Assembly (NCBI GenBank): GCA_047629195.1
Contig: JBLHWY010000004.1
Location: 41,131 to 105,130, forward strand
Direction of reading: 5' to 3'
DNA: 64,000 nucleotides
Source: UBA4582 sp047629195
GTDB taxonomy: Bacteria; Pseudomonadota; Gammaproteobacteria; Pseudomonadales; Azotimanducaceae
Shown here: piece after piece, positions 1 to 8,783 of the stretch
Layout of the letters: each line of letters starts with the position of its first letter
Numbering within the stretch: the stretch's first letter is position 1
Made by a program: the position numbers and the translations under genes
The notes under the pieces: generated by a model
What the model was told of the DNA's origin: nothing
The model's database searches: none
The model's input: only the letters and a program-made list of their open reading frames with translations

Positions 1-644
1 GCCATGTTTCGGAATAGGAAAATATCATCCGCTGCTTTCAATGCATCAGCGAAGCGCATAGTAAGTTCGAACTGAGGGGCATCGTATTCAGCATTGATCG
101 ATTCGATGGGTAAGTTACATTTTTGTGCAGTGGCCCAGATATCGTCGATAAGCCCTGCCGGATCGGTAAAAGGCCCTGTGCCGTAGACGAACGCGCCCGG
201 TGTCTGGTATGGAATCCAGGCGCCGTTCTCATCGCGCTCGAATATATAAGCCTCTGTTTCGTAACCAATCATTGGATCAAAGCCAAGATCTTGCCATTCG
301 CGAATGGCTTTTTTGAGGACATTTCTACCACACAGCTCAGCAGGTTCACCATTTAATTCTAGATCGCAGAGTGCGATATGGGTATTGGGTTCCCATCCGG
401 GGCGTAGGTCCTGAGGATCAAATACCATTTCAATATCAGGTAGTCCATCCGCAACACCTGCGCCTGGCGCGTTCACCATCGCCTTGCTGTAGGTAACGGC
501 ATAGGCACCTATACATAGCCGACTTTCGCCTTTTGCAGCGAAGCTCATTGGTATGTACTTCCCTCTAGCAAGATTTAATTGGTCTGCAAATAGAACTCGA
601 ACGCGGGAATAGGCGTCAGCCGAGTTAGTGTTATCGCTTGCCAT
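1..644 (-). CDS. Glutamine synthetase family protein (3' end beyond window)
   Basis: The N-terminal 214 residues of a glutamine-synthetase-fold ligase are present. The gene starts at an ATG at 644 and runs off the left edge. Visible signatures are VLFADQLNLARGKYIP near residue 17, the metal-binding stretch ETEAYIFE near 122, and EYDAPQFEL near 190, which matches the family's second glutamate motif. The N-terminal beta-grasp and the start of the catalytic domain are intact; the ATP-grasp core and C-terminus lie outside. A GGAG ribosome site sits about 10 bases before the ATG and overlaps the stop region of the upstream P450 gene (6-bp gap), so the two are co-transcribed. By family, such paralogues often gamma-glutamylate amines or polyamines rather than ammonia. 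The true substrate cannot be read from the sequence. Confidence 0.9.
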   Translation of the reverse strand, partial: MASDNTNSADAYSRVRVLFADQLNLARGKYIPMSFAAKGESRLCIGAYAVTYSKAMVNAPGAGVADGLPDIEMVFDPQDLRPGWEPNTHIALCDLELNGEPAELCGRNVLKKAIREWQDLGFDPMIGYETEAYIFERDENGAWIPYQTPGAFVYGTGPFTDPAGLIDDIWATAQKCNLPIESINAEYDAPQFELTMRFADALKAADDIFLFRNM

Positions 645-650
645 TCTTGC

Positions 651-1925
651 TTATCTCCTTGGAGTCATGCGTAGTGGTAATTTTTTAATACCGAGAATGA
701 AATTAGAACGTAAGAACTCATGCTCAGCTGTCTGTTCTAGTGTTTCAACGCTGTTACCAACTTCTTCCAACATGATACCGACTTCCATCTTCGCAAGGAA
801 CATTCCAAGGCAAACGTGTGGCCCACCCTGGCCAAAGCCAATATGTCGGTTGGGTTGTCTGTCAAGTTTTACCTCATAGGGCTCGTCAAAAGCATCATGG
901 TCGCGGTTGCCAGAAACGAACCATAGAATAACCTTGTCGCCTTCCTTAATTTGTTTGCCGCCGTACTCGAAGTCTTTAGTTGCAGTTCGGCGGAAATGGG
1001 TGGTCGGTGATGCCCATCTAACCATCTCGTCGGTGGCTTTTAGGATTTTGGCTTTGTCGGCTCCGCGCATGTATTCAAGTAGCTGCGGTTGATTCGCGAG
1101 TGCTTGCAGCGATGCGGCGATACTATATCTAGTCGTATCGTTGCCTGCTGCAACCGCCAAGCAAAAGAAATTTCGAAACTCGCCATCGGTGATCACTCTG
1201 CCATCTTTAGTTGGCTGAGTAATCATGTTCAGCACACCGTAGTCCTTGCCTTTTCTTATTTCCTTTAGTATATCGTTAGCGTAGTCGAAAAGCTCTAGTG
1301 CTGCAGGAGATCGAAATGGCAAGAATCGATATTCGTTAGTGTCGACCTTGTCGACCACAAAATCTGTATAGTCGGGGTCGGAATTTGAAATGAGCGCGTC
1401 TCCCTTTTCAACCAACCAGTCACCATCGGATTCCGGCAGACCGAGAATTTGCCCGAGTATGCGCATCGGCAACTGTCTTGCGATAGCGTCCGTTGCGTCC
1501 AAATCGCCCATCGCTAATCCTTTGCCAATGAGTTCAGCAGTGATTTTTCTGATGGACCCTTCGAATTTGCCTACACTGACTCGAGAGAAGGCTGCATTGA
1601 ACAACATTCTGAATTCTGTGTGTTCCGGTGGGTCTGTTTCCTGAAAAGTTCGACGAGCCTCATACTCTTCGGCAGACTGGTCTTCCATTCGGATGCCGCG
1701 TGCTGAAGATAAAGTCGAGGTTTCTTTGTTTAGCTCTCGAATGTCTGCGTGTCTTGTGATGGACCAGAAGCCTTTACCGTCCTTCTCCTGCGTCCATGAA
1801 ACTGGTGCTTCACGTCTCATTCTTTCAAACGTCGCATCTGGCGCGCCGTTGTTATAGGCATCAAATGACGTAAGGTCTACGTGGTTATCGGTTGATCGTG
1901 AAAACGGAAATCTCCATTCGGTCAT
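651..1925 (-). CDS. Cytochrome P450
   Basis: This is a 424-residue soluble bacterial P450 with no membrane anchor. The I-helix oxygen-activation motif AGNDTT lies at 260-265, the K-helix ExxR (EMVR) at 300-303, and the heme-thiolate loop FGQGGPHVCLG at 364-374 with Cys372 as the iron ligand. The DPPEHTEFR stretch near 98 is typical of class I bacterial P450s. The start ATG overlaps the stop of the AraC gene (ATGA), so translation is probably coupled. A glutamine-synthetase-like gene follows 6 bp downstream. No ferredoxin or ferredoxin reductase gene is adjacent, so electron donors must be encoded elsewhere. The family fits CYP125/CYP124-like hydroxylases of terpenoid, sterol or alkyl substrates, but the substrate is not determined here. 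Confidence 0.96.
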   Translation of the reverse strand: MTEWRFPFSRSTDNHVDLTSFDAYNNGAPDATFERMRREAPVSWTQEKDGKGFWSITRHADIRELNKETSTLSSARGIRMEDQSAEEYEARRTFQETDPPEHTEFRMLFNAAFSRVSVGKFEGSIRKITAELIGKGLAMGDLDATDAIARQLPMRILGQILGLPESDGDWLVEKGDALISNSDPDYTDFVVDKVDTNEYRFLPFRSPAALELFDYANDILKEIRKGKDYGVLNMITQPTKDGRVITDGEFRNFFCLAVAAGNDTTRYSIAASLQALANQPQLLEYMRGADKAKILKATDEMVRWASPTTHFRRTATKDFEYGGKQIKEGDKVILWFVSGNRDHDAFDEPYEVKLDRQPNRHIGFGQGGPHVCLGMFLAKMEVGIMLEEVGNSVETLEQTAEHEFLRSNFILGIKKLPLRMTPRR

Positions 1926-2941
1926 TTTCTATACTCCTCTCTAAACTCTTCTCTAAATGCTCTCGGCGAAACGCCTGCCCAACGGGTAAATGCTCGGGAA
2001 AAAGTAGAATGTTCTGTGTACCCTAACTTTATTGCCATTTCTGAAAGCGAAATGTTGTCGCGAGTACGCAGGTCTAATGCCGCAGACTGCATGCGGCACA
2101 AATCCAGAAGCCCCTGAAACGATTGGCCCTCAGTCGATAGTCTGCGTCTTAATGTTCTGCTGGATAGTCCTAGGGCTTTGGCAATATGAGTTTGACTTAC
2201 GCTCCCTTGCGTCATGCGTGAAAAAATTAGCAAACGGGTTCGTTGGCTCATCGGAGTGATACGTTCCTTTTTTGTCAATTGCGCGGAAAGTAAGTTAATC
2301 GCTTCTGGTTCATAGGTATGAGGCATTGCAAATTGAGCGTCAAGATATTTCGCAGGAAAGCGAATGGCATTCGTATTACCTCCGTGAATGACCGGAGCCT
2401 GAACAATTTTCGCTAGATTTAAATTTCCAACACTGGATTCGGCTTCTACGCCCAGTTGAACCTGCGCCCAGGCATCCGGGCTTGCTGCTTTAATCATGCG
2501 TGCATTCAGTCCGAGTTTGTAAACGGCATCAACGTTTCTCGGCCATATCGTAGGATCCTGAATCTTGTAGCACAGCATTGCCCATTGGTCGTTGCGTTCT
2601 AGCGTTAAGCTGCTGCCATCCTGTAACAATGGGAAGAACTTGCAACTCCAATTCAGCGCTGCGCCCAGGGTTTTGCAGCCGCGGATCGCCTCATCCACTG
2701 GTGATGACTCAGTCACTATGGCAGTGGTGCCAACTTTCCATGCTAGCGCCGCTGCCTTTTTCGGAGCGATCTTTTCAAGCGTGCAGATATAGTCGCCAAG
2801 TCTCAGGTGGCTATCGCTGATCGACAGTATGCGCGTGATATGACTAATGGCATCCTCGATGTCGGCCGAAGGAGGGTATTTACGGGCCAAAACTGAGTGC
2901 CAGTTGTGTAGGGCGGATGATCCCACGAGTAATTCAGTCAT
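1922..2941 (-). CDS. AraC family transcriptional regulator (arabinose-binding-domain-like N-terminus)
   Basis: This 339-residue protein has a C-terminal AraC/XylS double helix-turn-helix at about 250-335 (HIAKALGLSSRTLRRRL, then AIKLGYTEHSTFSRAFTRW). Its N-terminal sensor region resembles the OruR/ArgR-type ligand domain. It is the first gene of a minus-strand operon and overlaps the P450 gene by 4 bp. It is divergent from a second AraC gene across a 90-bp gap. Regulators of this subclass usually activate a neighbouring catabolic operon in response to its substrate. The position inside the operon suggests autoregulated control of the P450 and ligase genes, which is inference. Confidence 0.93.
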   Translation of the reverse strand: MTELLVGSSALHNWHSVLARKYPPSADIEDAISHITRILSISDSHLRLGDYICTLEKIAPKKAAALAWKVGTTAIVTESSPVDEAIRGCKTLGAALNWSCKFFPLLQDGSSLTLERNDQWAMLCYKIQDPTIWPRNVDAVYKLGLNARMIKAASPDAWAQVQLGVEAESSVGNLNLAKIVQAPVIHGGNTNAIRFPAKYLDAQFAMPHTYEPEAINLLSAQLTKKERITPMSQRTRLLIFSRMTQGSVSQTHIAKALGLSSRTLRRRLSTEGQSFQGLLDLCRMQSAALDLRTRDNISLSEMAIKLGYTEHSTFSRAFTRWAGVSPRAFREEFREEYRK

Positions 2942-2978
2942 AAAGCTAGAGTTTTATTATTTTTATTGAGGTTAGAGC

Positions 2979-3006
2979 TTCAGATTGCTATTCACTTGTC
3001 TATAAT
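2979..3006 (+). promoter_or_regulatory. Predicted promoter of the second AraC gene
   Basis: A perfect -10 hexamer TATAAT lies at 3001-3006 in the 90-bp gap between two divergent AraC genes, 25 bases before the ATG at 3032. A weak -35 candidate (TTCAGA, 2979-2984) sits at 16-bp spacing. The weak -35 beside a strong -10 would fit an activator-dependent promoter. Confidence 0.45.
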
Positions 3007-3031
3007 CGTCAATTATTTGTCCTAAATAGTC

Positions 3032-4096
3032 ATGACTGTAAAAGCCAATAAAATTATTTATGAATACGGTGAGCCAAAGATTGGTGCATCTGTTATCCGG
3101 GGCTTGGAGCTAGCGCTGGCTGAGTGTGGCGTTGATTACCTTAAGTTGCTTGCGATTGCAGATATCGACAGCAAAGAATTGCAGAAGCTCAATGGGCAAC
3201 TCTCGCTTCGAAAATACCTGAATTTTATGGAGCAGGCGGCAATTTTAGCGGGTGACCCGATCCTTGGTATTCGCCTTGCGCGTTCCTGTGGGGCTGAGAC
3301 GCTGGGTGCGATCGGATTTTTGTTTCTATCTTCAAGGTCACTTTTTAGCGCGCTGTCAGACTTCTGTCTCTATATGAACTTGTTACAAGATAGGGCGAGC
3401 CTTAGTGTCGAGCGGTCGCAGGAGTCGTTGATCTTTAACTATGATATTTTTGATTTGCCGAATGCAGAATGGCGGCAGGATGTGGAGTTCAGCCTTGCAC
3501 TTTCAACCAGACTCATTCGGATGTTTACGGGTTCTAGTGCAGTAATCGATACAATTGGGTTCAGACATTCCGCGGGTGCCAAGTCGAAGGTTTACGAGCA
3601 AGCGCTTAATACACAAGTAAGGTTTGGTCAGGAAGCTAACAGTATTATTATGCCTGTTAGTATCGGCACGATGCAAAGTCATGCGATGGATCCTGGCCTG
3701 TCTGACATATTAAAAGCGCATCTTGATTCGGAGATGAGATCACGTCTTAACCATCATTCGTTTAAAGCAGAAGTTAATCGCATTCTGTTGGCTAACTTGA
3801 TTGAAGCGCCGGTCACAGCAGAGAAGATGGCAGAGTATCTAGCGCTTTCCCCAGCGACGTTATATCGACGTTTGCGCGGGGAAGGTACTTCGTTCAATCA
3901 GGTTAGTGCTGAAGTAAGTTTTGAACTCGCTAAATCTTATCTTGCAGACTCTTCCTTGTCAGTCACACAAATAAGCCAGATTGTTGGTTTTGCTGAAGCT
4001 GCTAGTTTCACCAGAGCTTTTTTACGCTGGAGTGATGGTATAACACCGTCTGCCTACCGTAAATTGATTAGCGGAGGAGTAGGTGGCGCTACATAA
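3032..4096 (+). CDS. AraC family transcriptional regulator
   Basis: This is a 354-residue AraC/XylS-type protein with an N-terminal ligand-sensing domain (about 20-210) and a C-terminal double helix-turn-helix (about 260-345). The DNA-binding part contains MAEYLALSPATLYRRLRGEG and QIVGFAEAASFTRAFLRW. It is transcribed divergently from the AraC-P450 operon, so this regulator may act on the shared 90-bp intergenic region. It is not closely similar to its neighbour in the N-terminal domain by eye, so the pair are distinct regulators rather than a recent duplication. The next gene is convergent. Confidence 0.93.
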   Translation: MTVKANKIIYEYGEPKIGASVIRGLELALAECGVDYLKLLAIADIDSKELQKLNGQLSLRKYLNFMEQAAILAGDPILGIRLARSCGAETLGAIGFLFLSSRSLFSALSDFCLYMNLLQDRASLSVERSQESLIFNYDIFDLPNAEWRQDVEFSLALSTRLIRMFTGSSAVIDTIGFRHSAGAKSKVYEQALNTQVRFGQEANSIIMPVSIGTMQSHAMDPGLSDILKAHLDSEMRSRLNHHSFKAEVNRILLANLIEAPVTAEKMAEYLALSPATLYRRLRGEGTSFNQVSAEVSFELAKSYLADSSLSVTQISQIVGFAEAASFTRAFLRWSDGITPSAYRKLISGGVGGAT

Positions 4097-4137
4097 TTGG
4101 ACAGCTACTCACTCACTAAATTAATGGTTCGCAGAGC

Positions 4138-4159
4138 CACCGGTATCTGAAAACCGGTG
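4138..4159. terminator. Hairpin between convergent genes, probable bidirectional terminator
   Basis: A perfect 7-bp stem, CACCGGT pairing with ACCGGTG, encloses an 8-base loop. A short T-rich stretch follows on the plus strand (GGTTTTG). It lies 40 bp after the AraC stop and before the convergent crotonase gene. Confidence 0.45.
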
Positions 4160-4283
4160 ATCAGGTTTTGATTGCCACTCTCAGACGAGGCTGCTGCCAC
4201 ACCATTGATCTAGTAGTCGTTAAGCCGCAGTTAAAGCCAGCTAGAATTCATGTGGTCTTCAATCTTTGTCTGCGTATCTGGGG

Positions 4284-5084
4284 CTATCTTCCAGTGAACA
4301 CAGGGTCGCGCTTCTCGACAAAAGCACGAATACCCTCTTTGGCATCAAGGGTATCTTTTGCTAGATTCTGTGCATAGGTTTCGAATTCTAGTGCTTCGCG
4401 AAGATCTGAATCTTGTGCTTTGTACATGGCTCTTTTTGCGAGTTGAATGGCGATGGGTGGTCCTTCCGCAAAAGATTTTGCCATCGCAAGCGTTCTCACC
4501 ATTAGATCCTCGGGTGAGGACATCTCAGAGATAATTCCAAGTGCAAGTGCTTCCTCGGCATCAATCATCTTGCCAGACCAGATCAGCTCGCAAGCTTTTG
4601 CCATACCAACAATTCTAGGCAAGAAGTAAGTCCCGCCCCAATCTGGGTGCAGGCCTCGTTTGGTGAATGTCTGGCCGAAGCGTGCTTTACTTGAAGCAAT
4701 GCGAATATCACAAGCTAGTGCGATATTCATACCTGCACCAGCAGCGGCTCCATTGACAGCGGCGATGACTGGTTTGGTGGCATTACGCATGGCGAGCACA
4801 ACCTTGTCCCTGATGGGGGTTAATTTCTCGTTGAGGGCATTGGCGCTGGTGCTGTCAGATGACGCAGTTTTATTCATTGCTTTCATGTCGCCGCCAGAAC
4901 AGAAACCACGACCTGCACCGGTAATCACGATGACACGAACATCAGTGTCTTTGTCGCTTAGTTGCATCGCTTCCAGAAATTCTATACGCATCAAGGGCGT
5001 AAGCGCGTTGAGGCGGTCTGGCTGGTTGAGCGTGATCGTCGCGATATGATCGCTGACATCATAAATTATGTGTTCATAAGGCAT
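4284..5084 (-). CDS. Enoyl-CoA hydratase/isomerase family protein
   Basis: This crotonase-fold enzyme has about 266 residues from the preferred ATG at 5084 (MPYEHIIYD), which has a GAGAAG ribosome site; an in-frame start exists 30 bp further upstream. The oxyanion-hole stretch AAVNGAAAGAGMNIALACDIRIAS is recognisable, as is GRGFCSGGD in the first half. In the second catalytic position the sequence reads HPDWGGTYFLPR, with Asp where hydratases carry Glu. That pattern is common in PaaG-like isomerases and related paralogues, so hydratase activity is not certain. It probably acts on CoA thioesters in a degradation pathway with the acyl-CoA dehydrogenase transcribed divergently 170 bp away. Confidence 0.93.
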   Translation of the reverse strand: MPYEHIIYDVSDHIATITLNQPDRLNALTPLMRIEFLEAMQLSDKDTDVRVIVITGAGRGFCSGGDMKAMNKTASSDSTSANALNEKLTPIRDKVVLAMRNATKPVIAAVNGAAAGAGMNIALACDIRIASSKARFGQTFTKRGLHPDWGGTYFLPRIVGMAKACELIWSGKMIDAEEALALGIISEMSSPEDLMVRTLAMAKSFAEGPPIAIQLAKRAMYKAQDSDLREALEFETYAQNLAKDTLDAKEGIRAFVEKRDPVFTGR

Positions 5085-5254
5085 AACTTGTCTTCTCGAT
5101 AAATAAACAATCACGTTAACATGTAAATCAGTAGAGTTTAATTAGAGAGAAAAGTGTCTGCAAATTCAATTGTTGGGTAAGGTAGACTTAGTACAAAGAT
5201 GCGTGGATATTGATTCACGATCTGCAAATATAGAATGAGTCTTTGGAGTAAAAA

Positions 5255-6439
5255 GTGATCGATTTGGAAAAGTTTAGAAATGAAACAAGAACTTGGCTCG
5301 AGGAAAACTGCCCTGAAGGCGCGCGTGGCGCCGGTTACATACCTCTTGGCAGTACAAAAATTGAACTCGAGACTGATACCAGAGTTTGGCTTGAGCGAAT
5401 GGCTGATAAGGGCTGGACCGTGCCAACTTGGCCAAAAGAATACGGTGGCGCAGAAGTAGGACGCGATGAATACAAAATTTTGATAGAAGAGCTTACGCGC
5501 ATCGGCGCAAGAACGCCGTTAACAGGGCGTGGTGTGAACTATATTGGGCCAACAATTCTAGAATTCGGCACCGATGAGCAAAAAGCCAAGTGGTTACCAC
5601 GCTGTGCGCGCGGAGAAGGTGCTTGGGCCATGGGTTACTCAGAGCCTGGTGCAGGTTCTGATCTGGCAAATCTGAGCACGAAAGCTGTTCTTGACGGTGA
5701 TAGTTTCAGAATCAATGGTTCGAAGACATGGACCAGTGACGCAAAAGATTGTGACTACATTTTTGCGTTGGTAAGGACATCACCTGATAAGCCAAAGCAT
5801 GATGGGATTAGCCTGGTATTGATAGATATGAGTCAGCCCGGCGTGAGAGTTTCTCCGATCCAGCTGATATCCGGCGCATCACCTTTTTGTGAGACGTATT
5901 TTGAAGATGCGATTGTGCCGAAGGAAGATTTGATCGGTGGTATTGATCACGGTTGGACTGTTGGTAAGCGACTACTTCAGTTTGAGCGCTCTACCCATGC
6001 GGGGATCAACATATCTGGGTCGCAGGGCGGTCGTGTAGAGACAAGCCGTATGCCGGATCTTGTGAAAGATTACGTGGGGATGACTGAGAGCAAACTAAGT
6101 GATGCTCATTTGCGGGAATGGTTGACAACCTTTGAAATGAACTCTCATTCACAAAGGTTGACTCAGCGTAGGGCGATTGAGGAGTCACAATCCCATGCGC
6201 CTGGATTTACGTCTTCTGCTGTAAAGCTGACAAATGCGTTAAATATTCAGGATGGCGATGAGTTGTTGGTTGCGGCGATGGGGAGTCAGGGTTTGCGTTG
6301 GGATGAGTCAACAGCTGAACCTAAACAGCTGGCTTTCCTGAAAAAGTGGTTGTATCAGAAATCTTTGACGATCGCGGGTGGTACTAAGGAGGTTCAGTTG
6401 AATATTATTGCTAAGCGGGTGCTTGGGTTGCCTGACTGA
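5255..6439 (+). CDS. Acyl-CoA dehydrogenase family protein
   Basis: This 394-residue flavoprotein dehydrogenase begins at a GTG (5255) with GGAG six bases upstream. The FAD/substrate motif GYSEPGAGSDLA lies around residue 130. The C-terminal signature GGTKEVQLNIIAKRVLGLP closes the FAD-binding site. An N-terminal alpha-helical domain includes GWTVPTWPKEYGG, typical of the long-chain/steroid-type acyl-CoA dehydrogenases. The expected reaction is alpha,beta-desaturation of an acyl-CoA with electrons passed to ETF. The crotonase gene next door would supply the hydration step. Substrate class is not visible. Confidence 0.95.
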   Translation: MIDLEKFRNETRTWLEENCPEGARGAGYIPLGSTKIELETDTRVWLERMADKGWTVPTWPKEYGGAEVGRDEYKILIEELTRIGARTPLTGRGVNYIGPTILEFGTDEQKAKWLPRCARGEGAWAMGYSEPGAGSDLANLSTKAVLDGDSFRINGSKTWTSDAKDCDYIFALVRTSPDKPKHDGISLVLIDMSQPGVRVSPIQLISGASPFCETYFEDAIVPKEDLIGGIDHGWTVGKRLLQFERSTHAGINISGSQGGRVETSRMPDLVKDYVGMTESKLSDAHLREWLTTFEMNSHSQRLTQRRAIEESQSHAPGFTSSAVKLTNALNIQDGDELLVAAMGSQGLRWDESTAEPKQLAFLKKWLYQKSLTIAGGTKEVQLNIIAKRVLGLPD

Positions 6440-6479
6440 TTCGTTCTTTTTGTTTTTGTTTGGGTGTGTTTCGCATCAG

Positions 6480-6680
6480 ACAACGCGTGCTTCGTTTCCA
6501 TCCGCTGGCATCGCGACCCTTCGGGTCTAGCCTCACTTGACGAGAAGCCCCGAGGGTCTTCTGGCCGGCACTCGACGCAATGCTGAAACGCGCCTTGAGA
6601 ACGGGCCGCGTTCGGACGAAGCCCCCTTTGCCGGATGCTATTGGCGTCGGGGAGTGATTTAAACGGAGTACCTGCTTCTC
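6480..6680. other. GC-rich intergenic block with small hairpins
   Basis: The 260-bp gap between two convergent genes holds a block clearly richer in G and C than its surroundings. It includes a small perfect hairpin, GACCC-TTC-GGGTC, near 6516-6528. A minus-strand frame stays open through it, but it has no ribosome site, a biased Arg/Ser/Gly-rich composition and no recognisable domain, so I do not call it a gene. It may be a dispersed intergenic element. Confidence 0.35.
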
Positions 6681-6699
6681 AATGCGGCGTAAACCATAG

Positions 6700-8436
6700 T
6701 CAAATCGAAGCCTGCAGCGCGTAGAGCCCTGAGTAATGCCCATCCTGCTCTATTAACTCCTGATGTTTACCTTGCTCAATAATGCCGTTTACACCTAAGA
6801 CGATGATTCGTTCTGCGTTTTGAACGGTCGAAAGTCTGTGAGCGATGACAATGGTCGTTCTGTTTTTACTTAGCCGTTCTAACGATGATTGTATGGCGCT
6901 CTCGCTTTGGTTGTCGAGTGCGCTGGTAGCCTCATCAAAAATTAGGATAGCCGGGTCTTTGAGGAAAGCCCGTGCAATACTTAGACGTTGCTTTTGACCA
7001 CCGGATAGTTTGACGCCTCGCTGACCAATTTCGGTTTGATAACCATTCTCTAAGGTCATAATGAAGTCGTGTGCGTTTGCCTTTTTAGCACAGGCGATCA
7101 CATCTTCGTCACAAGCCGCAAGATTTCCGTAGTGAATGTTTTCAGCAATAGTACCGTCAAACAAATACGTGTCCTGTTGAACCACGCCGATGTTCTTTTG
7201 CAATGATTCCTGCGTTAGCGTCGTGACGGTGTGGCCATCAATTGAAATTGATCCTGCCGTTGCTTCGTAGAACCTGGGTATGAGAGCGCATAGGGTAGAT
7301 TTTCCCACGCCAGAAGGACCCACTAAAGCAACGAATTCTCCGGGTTTTATCGATAGTGACAAGTTCTGAATAACCCAGGGTGCTGATTCGCTGTATCTGA
7401 AACTAACATTTTCAAATTCAACTTTACCCGTTGCTTTGGTGAGTGTTGTAGCATGAGGGTGATCGGCAATGGCAGGTTCGACTTCGAGTAATTCTATGAC
7501 GCGATCGAACCCTGTGATACCACTTTGATATAACCTGGAAAAATTAAGGGCAGTATGAATAGGTTCAACGAGCAGGCCGACGTAAAGCAGGAATGTGACG
7601 AGATCAACGATGCGAAGAGGACCTTGGATTATAAATGAGCCTCCTACGCCAATGACGATAACGGTAAAGATTTGCGTGAATGCCACGATTCCGCTATCGA
7701 GATACGCTTCGCTCTTGTAACTGTGTCGCCTGCTTTCGAGAAAGCGTTCGTTCTCGATTGCGAATCTATTGTTCTCAAATTCAGCGTTGGTGAAGGATTT
7801 TGAGACTCTGATACCACCCAGAGAATCTTCAACGCGGGCGTTGACGTCGCCAATACGATCTCGAGCTGCGCGCAAAGCAATATTCATTTTTCGATTGAAA
7901 TGGAATGCATAGACCACCATAGGGGGCAGACAGGCGAAAATGAGCAGTGTGAGCTGCACATTGATTGTCATCAGAATCAGGAATGTGCCGAAAAATTTGA
8001 TCAAGGTAATCAAAATATCTTCAGGACCGTGGTGATAAAGCTCTGCGAGATTGTACGTGTCGTTGGTGACGCGAGTCATGAGTTGACCGACTTTGTGCTC
8101 GTCGTAGAAGCTAAAAGGTTGGGTCTGCAAATGCGCAAATAATTCGCCGCGCATGTCGCGCTCCATCAAGGCGCCCATGAAGTGTCCCATGTAGTCCACA
8201 AAGAATTTGCAGAGTGCATGCACGGCAACCAACGCCAACATAATGCTGGCCATATAGAAGATTTGTGTCAGCGCGTCGCTAGCATCAAGCGTTAATATGC
8301 TCTCGGTGATGTATCGCGCGCACAATGGCAGCGACAGTGTAATGACTGCGATAACAATTGCGCAGCTGAGGTCTGCGCTTAATAGAAGCTTGTAGGGTTT
8401 ATAGTAGGAGAGAAATTTTTCCAGTCGTGGGTACAT
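6700..8436 (-). CDS. ABC transporter, fused permease and ATPase (MsbA/lipid-exporter type)
   Basis: This is a 578-residue half-transporter of the exporter class. Six membrane helices fall in residues 20-300, and the nucleotide-binding domain begins near 337. Walker A GPSGVGKST is at 373-381, the ABC signature LSGGQ at 477-481 and Walker B ILIFDEATSALD at 497-508. The Q-loop (QQDTYLFDGTI, about 420) and a switch His in IAHRLSTV are present. It should dimerise and export lipids, peptides or drugs; family membership does not fix the cargo. It stands alone between a convergent dehydrogenase and a 347-bp upstream gap, with no regulator attached. Confidence 0.95.
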   Translation of the reverse strand: MYPRLEKFLSYYKPYKLLLSADLSCAIVIAVITLSLPLCARYITESILTLDASDALTQIFYMASIMLALVAVHALCKFFVDYMGHFMGALMERDMRGELFAHLQTQPFSFYDEHKVGQLMTRVTNDTYNLAELYHHGPEDILITLIKFFGTFLILMTINVQLTLLIFACLPPMVVYAFHFNRKMNIALRAARDRIGDVNARVEDSLGGIRVSKSFTNAEFENNRFAIENERFLESRRHSYKSEAYLDSGIVAFTQIFTVIVIGVGGSFIIQGPLRIVDLVTFLLYVGLLVEPIHTALNFSRLYQSGITGFDRVIELLEVEPAIADHPHATTLTKATGKVEFENVSFRYSESAPWVIQNLSLSIKPGEFVALVGPSGVGKSTLCALIPRFYEATAGSISIDGHTVTTLTQESLQKNIGVVQQDTYLFDGTIAENIHYGNLAACDEDVIACAKKANAHDFIMTLENGYQTEIGQRGVKLSGGQKQRLSIARAFLKDPAILIFDEATSALDNQSESAIQSSLERLSKNRTTIVIAHRLSTVQNAERIIVLGVNGIIEQGKHQELIEQDGHYSGLYALQASI

Positions 8437-8783
8437 AAACTAATTTTTCCGATAGCGTGGGTATGCCGTAGGCAGCCCCGGTATGCTTAGTCTCATCACT
8501 GAGAAGTCTTTTTGTGTTGCCTCTGGATTCTCTTCTCATGGATTTTTCCTCTTTCTGATGGACCGACTTATTATTAAGAAAGGCTTCTAATAAGCACTAT
8601 TGGATTAAATTACTTTTATGCGCATCCTATAAAACCCAAAGACTGGCTAGAAGTCAATATTCCTACCCATACAAACTATAGATGCTTTTTAGATGTTCAA
8701 TAGATGTTTAGATGCTTGAGCGAAAGTGATGGATCACTTAGTCTGAGGGGTATTCATACACCAGACTGGAAAGGATCGTACTC
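8437..8783. other. Intergenic region between ABC exporter and amidohydrolase operon
   Basis: This 347-bp AT-rich divergent spacer must hold both promoters. No small reading frame with a ribosome site and no structured RNA were recognised. The only regular structure is the TAGATG repeat listed separately. Confidence 0.5.
8679..8714 (+). repeat. Phased TAGATG direct repeats upstream of the amidohydrolase operon
   Basis: TAGATG occurs at 8679, 8690, 8701 and 8709. The first three are exactly 11 bp apart, which puts them on the same face of the helix. They lie 70-105 bp before the TTG start of the amidohydrolase, a plausible place for an activator or repressor site. No protein partner can be named. 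Confidence 0.4.

Noticed and set aside
4168..4377. A small plus-strand gene after the AraC gene
   Set aside because: It runs into the crotonase gene on the other strand, has no ribosome site and no recognisable sequence.
6411..6743. A 110-codon minus-strand gene
   Set aside because: It overlaps the ends of two real genes, has a biased Arg/Ser composition, and shows no ribosome site or domain.
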